This document shows, piece after piece, positions 55,243 through 63,568 of a stretch of DNA of 64,000 bases. The notes beneath the pieces are model-generated. The model was not told the origin of the DNA, made no database searches, and saw nothing but the letters and a program-made list of their open reading frames with translations. Origin of the DNA: Nitrospirae bacterium GWF2_44_13 (lineage in GTDB: Bacteria; Nitrospirota; Thermodesulfovibrionia; Thermodesulfovibrionales; UBA1546); contig MHEE01000014.1 in assembly GCA_001805105.1 (NCBI GenBank), positions 25,422 to 89,421 on the forward strand. The letters run 5' to 3'. Within the stretch, counting starts at the first letter, position 1. Each line of letters starts with the position of its first letter. Position numbers and translations under genes: made by a program.

Positions 55243-55551
55243 TTATTTCGTTCCTTGATTAAGCAGCCTGTCAATCCAATATTGCGGCTCCCTATGCAGA
55301 TGAGCAACCGCTATGACAACAATTGCATCTGAATCAATACCGTAAATAACTCCGTAAGGGAATCGAGTAAGCAGACAACGCCTGATGTCAGGTTCTATTT
55401 CAGCGCAAGAAAGGGGGAATGTTATAATTCGTCTGATGGTGCGGTCAAGGTCATCAAGAAATCGTGTTCCTAAGTCCCGTGATTGGGAATCATACCATGC
55501 AACAGCATCGTCAACCTCATGTTGGGCGGGCTTTAGAAAGCGGACTTTCAT
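55243..55551 (-). CDS. RelE/ParE family toxin
   Basis: A 102-residue RelE/ParE-fold toxin: VRFLKPAQHEVDDAVAWYDS, RFLDDLDRTIRRIITFP, RRCLLTRFPYGVIYGIDSDAIVVIAVAHLHREP. The pattern RFPYGVIYxxxxxxIVVIAVAHxHR is diagnostic. It begins in the ATGA overlap with its antitoxin. ParE-type (gyrase) versus RelE-type (ribosome-dependent RNase) is not decided by sequence. Confidence 0.9.
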   Translation of the reverse strand: MKVRFLKPAQHEVDDAVAWYDSQSRDLGTRFLDDLDRTIRRIITFPLSCAEIEPDIRRCLLTRFPYGVIYGIDSDAIVVIAVAHLHREPQYWIDRLLNQGTK

Positions 55552-55769
55552 CTGGCGTGATGTTTAGCCATTACCTGTTCGTAAGAAACAGTTTCTACTT
55601 TGCCTGCCTTATATGCCTTCCATCTTTTTCTTGCTTCTTCAGCCCAGATGCGGTCAATTTCAGGGTCGGGCTTGTCGAGCTGCATCAGGATAGAATCCAC
55701 AAGTTCAATCTTTTCTTTGTCCGGTAAAGTTTTAATCTTCGCTGAAAGCTCTTTGCTAATCGTTCCCAT
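55548..55769 (-). CDS. Addiction module antitoxin
   Basis: A 73-residue protein of the putative addiction module component family: LSAKIKTLPDKEKIELVDSI, then KPDPEIDRIWAEEARKRWKA, then YKAGKVETVSYEQVMAKH. The WAEEAxxRxxAYxxGxVxxxxxEQV pattern is diagnostic. The four-base overlap with the RelE-type gene supports a functional pair. GGAG lies before the ATG. Confidence 0.88.
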   Translation of the reverse strand: MGTISKELSAKIKTLPDKEKIELVDSILMQLDKPDPEIDRIWAEEARKRWKAYKAGKVETVSYEQVMAKHHAR

Positions 55770-56023
55770 AATGTCCCTCCTTTTTCATATTTTACCACTT
55801 ATTCTTGCTCTTTTTCGCCCACAATTGCAATCGCCTATGGGCAATTCAAAAGTCGCAAATCTCCTGCTCCTTTAAACTATGGGACTGTGGGCGCTTTTGC
55901 ACTTTTTCTTTTCTGCTATCTGCGCGGGGGAGGATGGGGATGTTTTTTCTTAAAACTACAAAACCGCGCTGTCCCTATTTTCCTTCCCTCACCTTCCCGC
56001 CTATTTTATTCAATCCCGCAAAA

Positions 56024-56893
56024 TTAGTGCAATCCCATAGCCGTTTCCAGTGCGTTATATAGCCCTTTTATAAACTCTGCCATTTTCCTATAATCAAGTT
56101 TCTCTACCGTATCGCTGCGGGCGTGATAGTGAGGATTTCTGTAGAATGCCGTATCTGTAATCATAAACGCATTATAGCCGAATCTCCAGAAAGAGAGATG
56201 GTCGGAAAGATCAACCCCCGGCACCAGCGGGATTGTGTTCAGTGATTCAACAGGCAAAGAGGATGATTTCATGAATGCCTTTTTTATTTTCTGTGTGAAC
56301 TTCCTTGAGCCGATGTCTCCGACAAATGAAAGAAAGTTTCCTTTCTTGGGATAGAACCATCTAAAAAATGGAAGAGGATAATACTGGCATCCGTCTTTAT
56401 CGCAAAAATACCCTATCATCTCAAGGGATATCATGCCCTCAATTTTTGTGCCTTCTTTCTTAAGGCTTTCAGCATAGACATAACTTCCCATATTCCTGGT
56501 CCTGAAAAAAGGAGGCTCTTCCAAAGCGAACGCGACAAGGCGGATTGTGTACGGCAAAGGTTTTTCAGAGGCGAGACGCGCAAGCTCAAGAATCCCGGCA
56601 ACTCCGCTTGCATTGTCATCAGCTCCGGGCGTGCCGGCTATGGTGTCGTAATGCGCTCCGATAACAATGATTTTATCTTTATCGGACGCTCCTTTTACCT
56701 CTGCTTCTATGTTGTAGTAGACCTTGTTTTCAGCCTTGAATGACTGCCTCTTTACATTGCATTTGTAAGAGCGGAATTTTTCTTCTATGTAATCAGCAGC
56801 CTTGTTGAGTTTTTCCGTGTCCAGATAATTTCTTTCGCCTATTTTTTCTGAAAGAAATACTACGTGGGATTTAAGGTTTGTCTCTAAAGTCAT
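56024..56893 (-). CDS. M28 family zinc aminopeptidase-like protein
   Basis: A 289-residue M28 peptidase. Metal ligands are visible: GAHYDT (His, then Asp in ADDNASG), EEPPF, Asp further on and ARSD/H near NPHYHARSD. No signal peptide is visible, so a cytoplasmic peptidase is likely. The start overlaps the end of the cysE-cysS frame by four bases, so it is translationally coupled. The substrate is unknown. Confidence 0.86.
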   Translation of the reverse strand: MTLETNLKSHVVFLSEKIGERNYLDTEKLNKAADYIEEKFRSYKCNVKRQSFKAENKVYYNIEAEVKGASDKDKIIVIGAHYDTIAGTPGADDNASGVAGILELARLASEKPLPYTIRLVAFALEEPPFFRTRNMGSYVYAESLKKEGTKIEGMISLEMIGYFCDKDGCQYYPLPFFRWFYPKKGNFLSFVGDIGSRKFTQKIKKAFMKSSSLPVESLNTIPLVPGVDLSDHLSFWRFGYNAFMITDTAFYRNPHYHARSDTVEKLDYRKMAEFIKGLYNALETAMGLH

Positions 56894-59013
56894 CCGGCCT
56901 TTATCTTCCAGCCTGTTCCCTCTTTCTTATCTTCAAGTATTATCCCTTTTTCATCAAGCTCTTTTCGTATCGCATCTGCCGCTGCCCAGTCTTTTTTCTG
57001 CCTTGCCTCTTCCCTTGATGTTATCCTGTTCAGAATATCTTTTTCTGTCAGAGGAATCTTCTTGGTTTTCATCAATGCCGTCTGCCATTCATCAGGTGTT
57101 TTCCTGAAGGTGTTCAGCACACTGCCTGCCTCTTTTAAAAGTTCCATTGTCTTTAAGACAAGCTCTTTTGCCTTTTGGCCTGATGGTTTGCCGTCAAGAT
57201 ATTTGTTTACTTCCCTTATGAGTTCAAAGATATGCCCCACTGCAAGGGCGGTGTTGAAGTCATCATCCATTGCTGTCAGGAATTTTTCTCTGAATGCTCT
57301 CACCATTTCTTCAAATGTCTTCTCAACTGCCGATGTTTTCTCTCCTGCGCCGACGCTGTTTAGAAAATCAGAAATCCTTGTCAGTGTCGTATAATATCTG
57401 TCAATTGAAACCTCCGCTTCCTTGAGCTGTTCGTCAGAGAATTCTATCGGGCTTCTGTAATGAGTTGAAAGGATAAAGAATCGCACAACCTCAGGGTCAT
57501 ATCGCTCAAGGACCTCTTTGATGGTGAAAAAGTTTCCAAGCGACTTTGACATCTTTTCTTTATCAATTGTGATAAAACCGTTATGCATCCAGTATCTGAC
57601 AAAGGGCTTTCCCGTATAAGCCTCTGACTGCGCCATCTCATTTTCATGATGCGGGAATATCAGATCCGCGCCTCCGCCGTGAATATCAAAGCTTTCAGCA
57701 AGATGTTTCAGCGACATTGCAGTGCACTCTATGTGCCATCCGGGCCTTCCCTTCCCCCACGGGCTTTCCCAGAAAGGCTCGCCTTCTTTTGACGCCTTCC
57801 AGAGCGCAAAGTCCATCGGGTCTTTCTTTCTTTCATTCACCTCAACCCTTGCGCCAGCCATCATATCTTCCTTGTCTCTCTTTGACAGCTTCCCGTATTC
57901 AGAGAATTTATTAACCTCAAAATAAACGCTTCCGTCCCTCTCGTAGGCGTATCCTTTGTCTATCAGCCCCTTTACAATCTCTATCATCTCTTTTATATGC
58001 TCTGTAGCCTTGGGCTCTATGTCAGCGCGCGCAACTCCGAGGCTGTCCATGTCGCTGTAGAATTCTTCAGTGTATTTCCTTGCAACCTCATTCCACGGAA
58101 TGCCCTCTTTTTTTGCCCTGTTGATTATCTTGTCGTCAATATCAGTGAAATTCCTTACGAACGTCACATTAAAGCCTCTGTACCTGAGGTATCTCTGAAT
58201 CACGTCAAACACTATCGCGCTTCTTGCGTGCCCGATATGGCAGCTGTCATACACAGTAACGCCGCATACGTACATGTTCACCCTGTCTTTATTCAGAGGG
58301 ATAAAGTCCTCTTTTTCCGCTGTGAGGGTGTTATAGACCTTCATCTTTCCTCCCGTCTTCTGAGCCTTCTCTGTTGCATCTATCTTCTTTGTAAGGGCAT
58401 CAACGTGTGACTCCAGTTCTTTCAGCTTTTCTGAAATAGGGTCCGGGAAATAGTCATAAAACTCAACAAGCCCTTCTTCTGTAGTCATTCTTATAACCTT
58501 TTTTCTTGTCACCCTTCCGGGCACTCCGACAGAGATGGAATTATCAGGGACATTTTTAAGTATCACGGCGTTTGCCCCTATGACAGAGTTGTCCCCTATC
58601 TTTATCGCGCCGAGTATTTTTGCGCCTGCGCCGACGGTAACGTTATTGCCGAGCGTGGGATGCCTTTTGCCTTTTTCTTTTCCTGTGCCGCCCAATGTCA
58701 CACCCTGATACAGCAGAACGTTTTTCCCGATTTCTGTTGTCTCTCCTATCACAACACCCATGCCGTGGTCAATGAAAAGTCCGGAGCCTATCTTTGCGGC
58801 AGGATGTATCTCAATGCCTGTTAAAAATCTTCCAATGTGAGAGAGTAAACGCGGGATGACGGGAAAGCCCAAATTCCAGAGCAGGTGGTTAATCCGATGG
58901 AGAAAAATTGCATGGAATCCCGGATAGGCAAAGATCACCTCAAGCCCGTTTTTTGCAGCGGGGTCTTTCTCAAAAACAGCCCTGAAATCCAGCTTTATAT
59001 TTTCCCAAAAGCT
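56890..59013 (-). CDS. cysE-cysS: Continuous serine O-acetyltransferase - cysteinyl-tRNA synthetase frame (CysE-CysS)
   Basis: One open frame of 707 residues holds two complete enzymes. Residues 1 to about 200: SATase with left-handed helix repeats and DHGMGVVIGETTEIG, GGTGKEKGKRHPTLGNNV. Then a short coiled coil (LKELESHVDALTKKIDAT) and, from the in-frame Met codon at 58344, CysRS: zinc Cys in YVCGVTVYDSCHIGHARS (HIGH), GWHIECTAMS, KMSKS. A GGGAGG sits four bases before ATG 58344 (58349-58354), so CysRS may also be made alone. No stop separates the parts. ATG 59013 is placed nine bases after a TATAAT box. Confidence 0.88.
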   Translation of the reverse strand, partial: SFWENIKLDFRAVFEKDPAAKNGLEVIFAYPGFHAIFLHRINHLLWNLGFPVIPRLLSHIGRFLTGIEIHPAAKIGSGLFIDHGMGVVIGETTEIGKNVLLYQGVTLGGTGKEKGKRHPTLGNNVTVGAGAKILGAIKIGDNSVIGANAVILKNVPDNSISVGVPGRVTRKKVIRMTTEEGLVEFYDYFPDPISEKLKELESHVDALTKKIDATEKAQKTGGKMKVYNTLTAEKEDFIPLNKDRVNMYVCGVTVYDSCHIGHARSAIVFDVIQRYLRYRGFNVTFVRNFTDIDDKIINRAKKEGIPWNEVARKYTEEFYSDMDSLGVARADIEPKATEHIKEMIEIVKGLIDKGYAYERDGSVYFEVNKFSEYGKLSKRDKEDMMAGARVEVNERKKDPMDFALWKASKEGEPFWESPWGKGRPGWHIECTAMSLKHLAESFDIHGGGADLIFPHHENEMAQSEAYTGKPFVRYWMHNGFITIDKEKMSKSLGNFFTIKEVLERYDPEVVRFFILSTHYRSPIEFSDEQLKEAEVSIDRYYTTLTRISDFLNSVGAGEKTSAVEKTFEEMVRAFREKFLTAMDDDFNTALAVGHIFELIREVNKYLDGKPSGQKAKELVLKTMELLKEAGSVLNTFRKTPDEWQTALMKTKKIPLTEKDILNRITSREEARQKKDWAAADAIRKELDEKGIILEDKKEGTGWKIKAG
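58345..58354 (-). promoter_or_regulatory. Internal Shine-Dalgarno before the CysS part
   Basis: GGGAGG followed by AAAG and the in-frame ATG at 58344. Such a strong site inside a fused frame suggests that free CysRS is also translated, or that two genes have recently merged by loss of the cysE stop. Confidence 0.7.
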
Positions 59014-59022
59014 CATGGGGGT

Positions 59023-59051
59023 ATTATACAATTCTGTCGGAATATCTGCAA
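59023..59051 (-). promoter_or_regulatory. Promoter for cysE-cysS, near-leaderless spacing
   Basis: On the minus strand TTGCAG (59051-59046), 17 bases, TATAAT (59028-59023). The ATG at 59013 follows after nine bases without Shine-Dalgarno. It shares about 100 bases with the divergent HEAT gene promoter. Confidence 0.6.
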
Positions 59052-59100
59052 AAAAATCTGCACGGATACCGTGGCAGGGCATATGGGAGAATAATTCTGG

Positions 59101-59106
59101 TATTAT
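59101..59106 (+). promoter_or_regulatory. -10 box of the HEAT protein gene
   Basis: TATTAT seven bases before ATG 59114. No clear -35 or Shine-Dalgarno sequence. Confidence 0.4.
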
Positions 59107-59113
59107 ATTTCTT

Positions 59114-59521
59114 ATGAGCGGAATCAATATGACACTACCCGAACTTAAGACGATGATTGCCGATTATATGGAAAACGGGTTTCTTGAAAATATCATTGAT
59201 ATGTTCAAACATGACAGGACTCTCTATCCATTGATAGGCGAACTCATGACAGATGAAAGGGTGAGGGTAAGACTCGGCATGTCTGCGCTTATGGAAACAC
59301 TTAAGGAAGAAGACCCTGAAAATATCTATTCTGCCCTGCCGAATATCCTTCCGCTCTTGAAACATAACGAGCCTGTCATAAGAGGAGACGCAGCGTATCT
59401 TCTCGGCATCATTGGGCACGAAGAGTCTATCCCTTTGCTTGAAAAAACAGCAAACAATGACACAAACAAAGAAGTAAGGCTCATTGCAAAAGAAGCAGTT
59501 GAGGACATTAAAAACAGATAA
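59114..59521 (+). CDS. Small HEAT-repeat protein
   Basis: A 135-residue helical repeat protein. Two or three HEAT-like units are seen: DERVRVRLGMSALMETL, NEPVIRGDAAYLLGIIG, and NKEVRLIAKEAVEDI. They would form a protein-binding surface. ATG 59114 is chosen because of the -10 box just before it; an in-frame ATG at 59129 is also possible. It is divergent from cysE-cysS with a very short shared promoter region, and convergent with the MFS gene. Partner unknown. Confidence 0.72.
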   Translation: MSGINMTLPELKTMIADYMENGFLENIIDMFKHDRTLYPLIGELMTDERVRVRLGMSALMETLKEEDPENIYSALPNILPLLKHNEPVIRGDAAYLLGIIGHEESIPLLEKTANNDTNKEVRLIAKEAVEDIKNR

Positions 59522-59524
59522 GCG

Positions 59525-60730
59525 TTAACCATTTGCCGTTAATTTAACATTCATCACGAATACAGGCACAGCCAAGACAAGGATTGCAGACATTATCCAG
59601 AAGGAATAGAGATAATCGAATCTTGCTATAAGAATGCCTGCAACTATCGGCCCTGATGCATGGCCGATGTCAAAGATGGTTCCGAAAGTTCCCATGGCAG
59701 TCCCGAAATGTTTTTCCTTGCAGATATCAGCAACCAAAGCTGCAGATGATGAGGTTACAAACGCCTCTCCAAAGCCAAAGACAATGGCAGCAAGCATGAG
59801 GAGATAAAAATCTCTGAGCAGCGGCACAGAGCCGAATGATACGGCGCAGAGCAGCATCCCGATTGTGATGAGAGGCTTCCTTCCGTATCTGTCCGATGCC
59901 TTGCCCATAATGGGTTTTGACAGAATGGTTGCCAGCACCTGAATTCCCCAGAGTAAACCTGCCTGAAACTCATTTAGCCCCGCAACTTTCACTGCGTAAA
60001 TAGGAAGAAACGCCTCCAATGCTCCGACTGTCATGTTCTGAAGCCCTTCCATATTGGAAGTTATCAATACGCGTTTATCGCTGCCAACTTCTTTTATCCC
60101 TGCAAGAAATCTTCCATATGACCCCTTAAGGCTTTTCACTTTTTCGAATTTTTCACTATGAGCCAGGAGTTTCAGAGCAATGAGAAGTGACAACATGCCC
60201 GCAATGCCGCTCACAATATAGACTGTCTGAAATTCAGCAAGGGACGGGCTTCCTGCCGACATGCTATACAGAATAAAGCCGCCTACGGGCGCGCCTACGA
60301 GATTGCCGATTATGGTCACGGACGAGAACCACGAAAGCATTTCTCCCTTTTTCCCTCCCGCAACATCTATCACAACAGCCATTGAAACAGGTCCGTACAC
60401 TGCTGTTGCAAAACCGTGAATAAACCTGATGAGTATGAGCAGGTTGTAGTCCCTGATAAATAGATAAGCAAAAGGCACAACCGCAAATACAACAAGCCCG
60501 ATAAGCATAGTCTTCTTTCTGCCTATCACATCAGATAAGGCTCCGGCAGGGAGCTTGAAGAATATGCCTGTGACAGTTGATATGCCGACTGCAAAGCCTA
60601 TTGCCTCAGGCCCTGCGCCGAGATAAAGCGCAAAAAGAGGAAGCACCGGGCTTCTCGCAAGCGCGTATGAAAGCCTTGCGAAGAAGCCCACAGTGCAAAG
60701 GGCTGCGAACGGAGAAAATATCTTATCCAC
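59525..60730 (-). CDS. Major facilitator superfamily transporter
   Basis: A 401-residue permease with 12 predicted helices in two halves. The first half has the MFS loop motif GALSDVIGRKKTMLIG, and the second half repeats it as GKASDRYGRKPLITIG. A drug- or sugar-efflux type is suggested by the motif layout, but substrate cannot be read from the sequence. It begins two bases after the stop of the preceding small gene, so the two are an operon. Confidence 0.9.
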   Translation of the reverse strand: MDKIFSPFAALCTVGFFARLSYALARSPVLPLFALYLGAGPEAIGFAVGISTVTGIFFKLPAGALSDVIGRKKTMLIGLVVFAVVPFAYLFIRDYNLLILIRFIHGFATAVYGPVSMAVVIDVAGGKKGEMLSWFSSVTIIGNLVGAPVGGFILYSMSAGSPSLAEFQTVYIVSGIAGMLSLLIALKLLAHSEKFEKVKSLKGSYGRFLAGIKEVGSDKRVLITSNMEGLQNMTVGALEAFLPIYAVKVAGLNEFQAGLLWGIQVLATILSKPIMGKASDRYGRKPLITIGMLLCAVSFGSVPLLRDFYLLMLAAIVFGFGEAFVTSSSAALVADICKEKHFGTAMGTFGTIFDIGHASGPIVAGILIARFDYLYSFWIMSAILVLAVPVFVMNVKLTANG

Positions 60731-60732
60731 TG

Positions 60733-60984
60733 TTATTTTATGCCGAAGTATGCAAGCGTGTCCGCAATCCTTTTTTTAACATCATCGTGGATATGCTGAA
60801 CATATTCACGCACGCCTTCCTCGCCCCATTTAAGTTCTATCTCTTTTATATGCTGGGGCATTTTTGTTATATCATGCCGCTCAACTTTTTTCGCTTCGTC
60901 CTTGTCTATCCACTCGTGAACCTCTTTGTACTCCTTGCCTGTCCTCTCAATACTTGTCTTAATATGTACATCGGTGGGTGGCAT
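60733..60984 (-). CDS. Small conserved-looking hypothetical protein
   Basis: An 83-residue soluble, charged protein (TDVHIKTSIERTGKEYKEVH, WIDKDEAKKVERHD, YVQHIHDDVKKRIADTL). Several His residues and the HDITKMP segment suggest a metal or phosphate site, but I recognise no family. AGGAGG lies before the ATG. It sits between ald and the MFS gene on the same strand. Confidence 0.6.
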   Translation of the reverse strand: MPPTDVHIKTSIERTGKEYKEVHEWIDKDEAKKVERHDITKMPQHIKEIELKWGEEGVREYVQHIHDDVKKRIADTLAYFGIK

Positions 60985-61009
60985 TGTGTCCTCCTTTTAG
61001 TCTAATAGT

Positions 61010-62107
61010 CTAAATTTTTGATGCGTAAAGCATCCCTATCGACTCTGCAAGCGCCTTGTTTGTGATTTCGCCCTTATAGATATTAAGCGCTGTCTCTATT
61101 TCGGAATTTTCTCTTATTGCCTTTTCAATCCCTTTATTGGCAAGAAGTTTGACATAGGGAAGCGTTGCATTTGTGAGCGCAAGTGTTGAGGTCCTCGGAT
61201 ATGCGCCGGGCATGTTTGCAACGCAGTAATGTATAACTCCATCCACTTCATATATAGGGTTGTCATGTGTTGTCGGCATAGATGTCTCAATGCACCCTCC
61301 CTGATCAACTGACACGTCAACTATTACAGCGCCCTTTTTCATTGTCTTAAGCATATCTCTGGTAATGAGTATCGGCGTTCTTCCTCCGGGCACAAGTATG
61401 GCCCCGACTAAAATATCAGCATCCTTTATCTCTTCAGCAATATTATGTGAAGTCAATGGCAGTGTCTTTATCCTACCCATGAACATCTCGTCAAGTCTCT
61501 GAAGTTTCTCAACGCCTTTGTTTATTACAACCGTATCCATTCCGAGGCCGATGCATACATGAGCTGAGTTTGTGCCGACAACCCCTGCACCGAGTATCAC
61601 TGCTTTTGCAGGCTTCACGCCTACCGTGCCTGTTACAAGAACGCCTTCGCCGTGATGAATCTTCTGGAGATAATACGCTCCCATCAGAGGAGCCATTCTG
61701 CCTGCAATCTCACTCATCGGAGCAAGCAGAGGCAATGCGCCGTCTTTCTGCAACGTCTCATACGCAATGCCTGTTATCTTCTTCTTAAGAAGCAGTTCTG
61801 TAAGTTCACGGTTCGGAGCAAGGTGAAGATAAGTGAACACCGACTGCCCTTCTCTTAATAAATCATATTCCTGCGGCAGAGGTTCTTTGACTTTAACAAT
61901 AAGGCCGGACTTTCTGAAAACAGTTGTCCTGTCAACAATATCAGCATCAGCCTGAAGATATTCCTCATCAGAAAATCCGCTTCCCTCGCCTGCGCCAGCT
62001 TCAACAAGTATCGTATGCCTGTCTTTCTTAAGCTCCGAAACTCCTTCAGGTGTCATTGCAACCCTGTATTCTTCTTTTTTTATCTCTCCCGGCACGCCTA
62101 TTATCAT
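61010..62107 (-). CDS. ald: Alanine dehydrogenase
   Basis: A 365-residue NAD-dependent enzyme interconverting alanine and pyruvate plus ammonia. MIIGVPGEIKKEEYRVAMTPEG at the start is split by normal family variation; catalytic Lys and His are in KVKEPLPQEY and YLHLAP. The Rossmann motif VILGAGVVGTNSA and the C-terminal YCVANMPGAYPRTST are typical. GAGAGGAG before the ATG supports the start. Probably the first gene of an operon with the hypothetical and MFS genes. Confidence 0.94.
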   Translation of the reverse strand: MIIGVPGEIKKEEYRVAMTPEGVSELKKDRHTILVEAGAGEGSGFSDEEYLQADADIVDRTTVFRKSGLIVKVKEPLPQEYDLLREGQSVFTYLHLAPNRELTELLLKKKITGIAYETLQKDGALPLLAPMSEIAGRMAPLMGAYYLQKIHHGEGVLVTGTVGVKPAKAVILGAGVVGTNSAHVCIGLGMDTVVINKGVEKLQRLDEMFMGRIKTLPLTSHNIAEEIKDADILVGAILVPGGRTPILITRDMLKTMKKGAVIVDVSVDQGGCIETSMPTTHDNPIYEVDGVIHYCVANMPGAYPRTSTLALTNATLPYVKLLANKGIEKAIRENSEIETALNIYKGEITNKALAESIGMLYASKI

Positions 62108-62178
62108 TACAAGCTCCTCTCTGAATATTAGGCTGTTTTAAATATTATATCGCAACTTACCCCCAACCCATACATGAC

Positions 62179-62206
62179 TTGACACAATTAATTTTGGTGA
62201 TACACT
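62179..62206 (+). promoter_or_regulatory. Promoter upstream of the small ORF/radical SAM region
   Basis: TTGACA at 62179-62184, 16 bases, then TACACT at 62201-62206 preceded by TGA (extended -10 type). It would transcribe the small ORF at 62269 and possibly the radical SAM gene. Confidence 0.5.
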
Positions 62207-62268
62207 TTTATTAACATCAGGGAGACCATAAAAATGTTTAAACATTATGGGAAGGAGGTGAAAAGAGG

Positions 62269-62446
62269 ATGAAAACGGCAATGTCAAAAAAGGCGCTTGC
62301 TAAAGAGGCTGCTCTATGGAATAGCCTGAAGAAAGCGGCGAAAGAACATCCGGGCAAGGTATGCCGCAAGTGAAAGAGCTGAAAGAGCTAAACTCGCCGG
62401 TCCGGCGACAAGACTTTCATGGGCAGATATGGCATTGACGGTTTGA
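62269..62446 (+). CDS. Small ORF, apparently frameshifted, upstream of the radical SAM gene
   Basis: A near-perfect Shine-Dalgarno (AAGGAGGTGA) precedes ATG 62269. The frame runs 34 codons (start MKTAMSKKALAKEAALW) to TGA 62371. Near 62358-62361 the DNA reads AAGGTATGCC; dropping one G keeps a protein-like frame (YAASERAERAKLAG, then RLSWADMALTV) to TGA 62444, giving 58 residues. I favour a one-base insertion or sequencing error. The unshifted frame also has two TGA codons (62371 and 62380) before TAA 62389. The shifted protein is helical and basic and has no cysteine, so a RiPP precursor role is not supported by composition. Its neighbour is a SPASM radical SAM enzyme. Confidence 0.5.
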
Positions 62447-62470
62447 GATTCTGCCATATCTGCCGCTTTT
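62422..62470 (+). terminator. Possible terminator between the small ORF and the radical SAM gene
   Basis: GGCAGATATGGCA (62422-62434) pairs with TGCCATATCTGCC (62452-62464), 13 bases, followed by GCTTTT. It overlaps the end of the small ORF, and the short T-run makes it modest. Confidence 0.5.
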
Positions 62471-62518
62471 AAGCTATATTTTCCGGCACTATATCAAAAT
62501 AATCATAAAAAGGATTCT

Positions 62519-63568
62519 ATGCCTATAGCAAATGGCTTTGACTTTTTTATCCAGCTACACCTCACCGAGAGATGCAATCTGAAGTGCAAGCACTGTTATC
62601 AGAGAGGCGGCAGGCAGCATGAGATGTCCCTTGCCGAGATAAAGGCGCTGATAAGCGAGGCCTCAGCTATGCTCAAAGACTGGACAGCAGCCTACGGCAT
62701 CGAATTTTCTCCAAGCGTTAATGCCACAGGCGGAGAACCGTTTTTAAGGCAGGATATCTTTGAGATTCTGAATGAATTTGTGGAGGCGGGATTTGAGGCC
62801 TATCTTTTATCAAACGGAACCCTTATCACTTCTGATAAGGCAAAAGCCCTCGCAGGGCTTGGAGTTAAGGGTGTGCAGGTAAGCATTGAAGGGCCTGAAG
62901 AAATTCACGAAGGAATACGCGGCAAAGGCAGTTTTGCTTCGTCGCTCAACGGAATCAAGCACCTTCTTAATGCAGGCATGGCAGTGACTATGAATGTTAC
63001 CTTATCAGATATGAATGCGCCTTATTTCATGGATATTGTTAAACTCGCTTATTACCTCGGAGTTCAGAAACTCGGTTTTTCGAGGCTTGTGCCTTCGGGG
63101 AGAGGGGCGATAATGCTTAACAGAATGCTCAAAACAGAAAAAGTAAAGGAATTATACGAAGAAATCTTTTCTTTAAACACAATCGGCTTTACGATTGTTA
63201 CGGGTGATCCCGTGGCATCGCAGATGAAAGCTCCAGCTGATAACATCTCATCTGATGCGACCCCTTCCGGCGGCTGCGCCGCAGGGGTATCGGGATTAAC
63301 CATACTTCCGGACGGCACAGTCACGCCGTGCAGAAGGCTTCCTATTTCCATAGGAAACGTAAGAAGAGATTCATTGAGGGAAATATGGGCGACATCGGAC
63401 GTCTTAAATCTCCTTAGGGACAAATCCAAATATGACGGCAAGTGCGCCAAATGCGGCAGGTGGTCTATGTGCAGGGGATGCAGGGCCATAGCCTATGCCT
63501 ATTCCCAGGCAAAGGGCGAAAACAACTTCCTTGCGGAAGACCCGCAGTGTTTTATAAGTTCAGAGTGA
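62519..63568 (+). CDS. Radical SAM/SPASM domain enzyme
   Basis: A 349-residue radical SAM protein. The cluster motif CNLKCKHC is at about residues 19-26, with NATGGEPF as the SAM-binding GGE motif and [15 protein letters not shown] following. The C-terminal SPASM region supplies [25 protein letters not shown], then [13 protein letters not shown] and a last Cys near EDPQCF, enough for auxiliary Fe-S clusters. Such enzymes modify peptides or proteins, and the sequence reminds me of the maturase family of SbtM type (thio/selenooxazole peptides), from memory. AAGGA lies near the ATG. A small ORF sits 72 bases upstream, but no Cys-rich precursor is certain. Confidence 0.83.
   Translation: MPIANGFDFFIQLHLTERCNLKCKHCYQRGGRQHEMSLAEIKALISEASAMLKDWTAAYGIEFSPSVNATGGEPFLRQDIFEILNEFVEAGFEAYLLSNGTLITSDKAKALAGLGVKGVQVSIEGPEEIHEGIRGKGSFASSLNGIKHLLNAGMAVTMNVTLSDMNAPYFMDIVKLAYYLGVQKLGFSRLVPSGRGAIMLNRMLKTEKVKELYEEIFSLNTIGFTIVTGDPVASQMKAPADNISSDATPSGGCAAGVSGLTILPDGTVTPCRRLPISIGNVRRDSLREIWATSDVLNLLRDKSKYDGKCAKCGRWSMCRGCRAIAYAYSQAKGENNFLAEDPQCFISSE

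Noticed and set aside
55770..56023. Possible gene or RNA in the 254-base gap before the M28 gene
   Set aside because: Only short shadow frames and no clear terminator or conserved RNA pattern were seen.
62234..62272. 12-codon leader peptide before the small ORF
   Set aside because: It has no clear Shine-Dalgarno sequence and no regulatory codon run, though it overlaps the next start by ATGA.
62361..62438. Third-frame ORF of 25 residues starting at ATG 62361
   Set aside because: No ribosome-binding site and no protein-like pattern; it only overlaps the presumed frameshift region.
63256..63290. GC-rich hairpin in the radical SAM gene as another inserted element
   Set aside because: The encoded GGCAAGVSG is a normal conserved part of SPASM proteins, so no insertion is needed.
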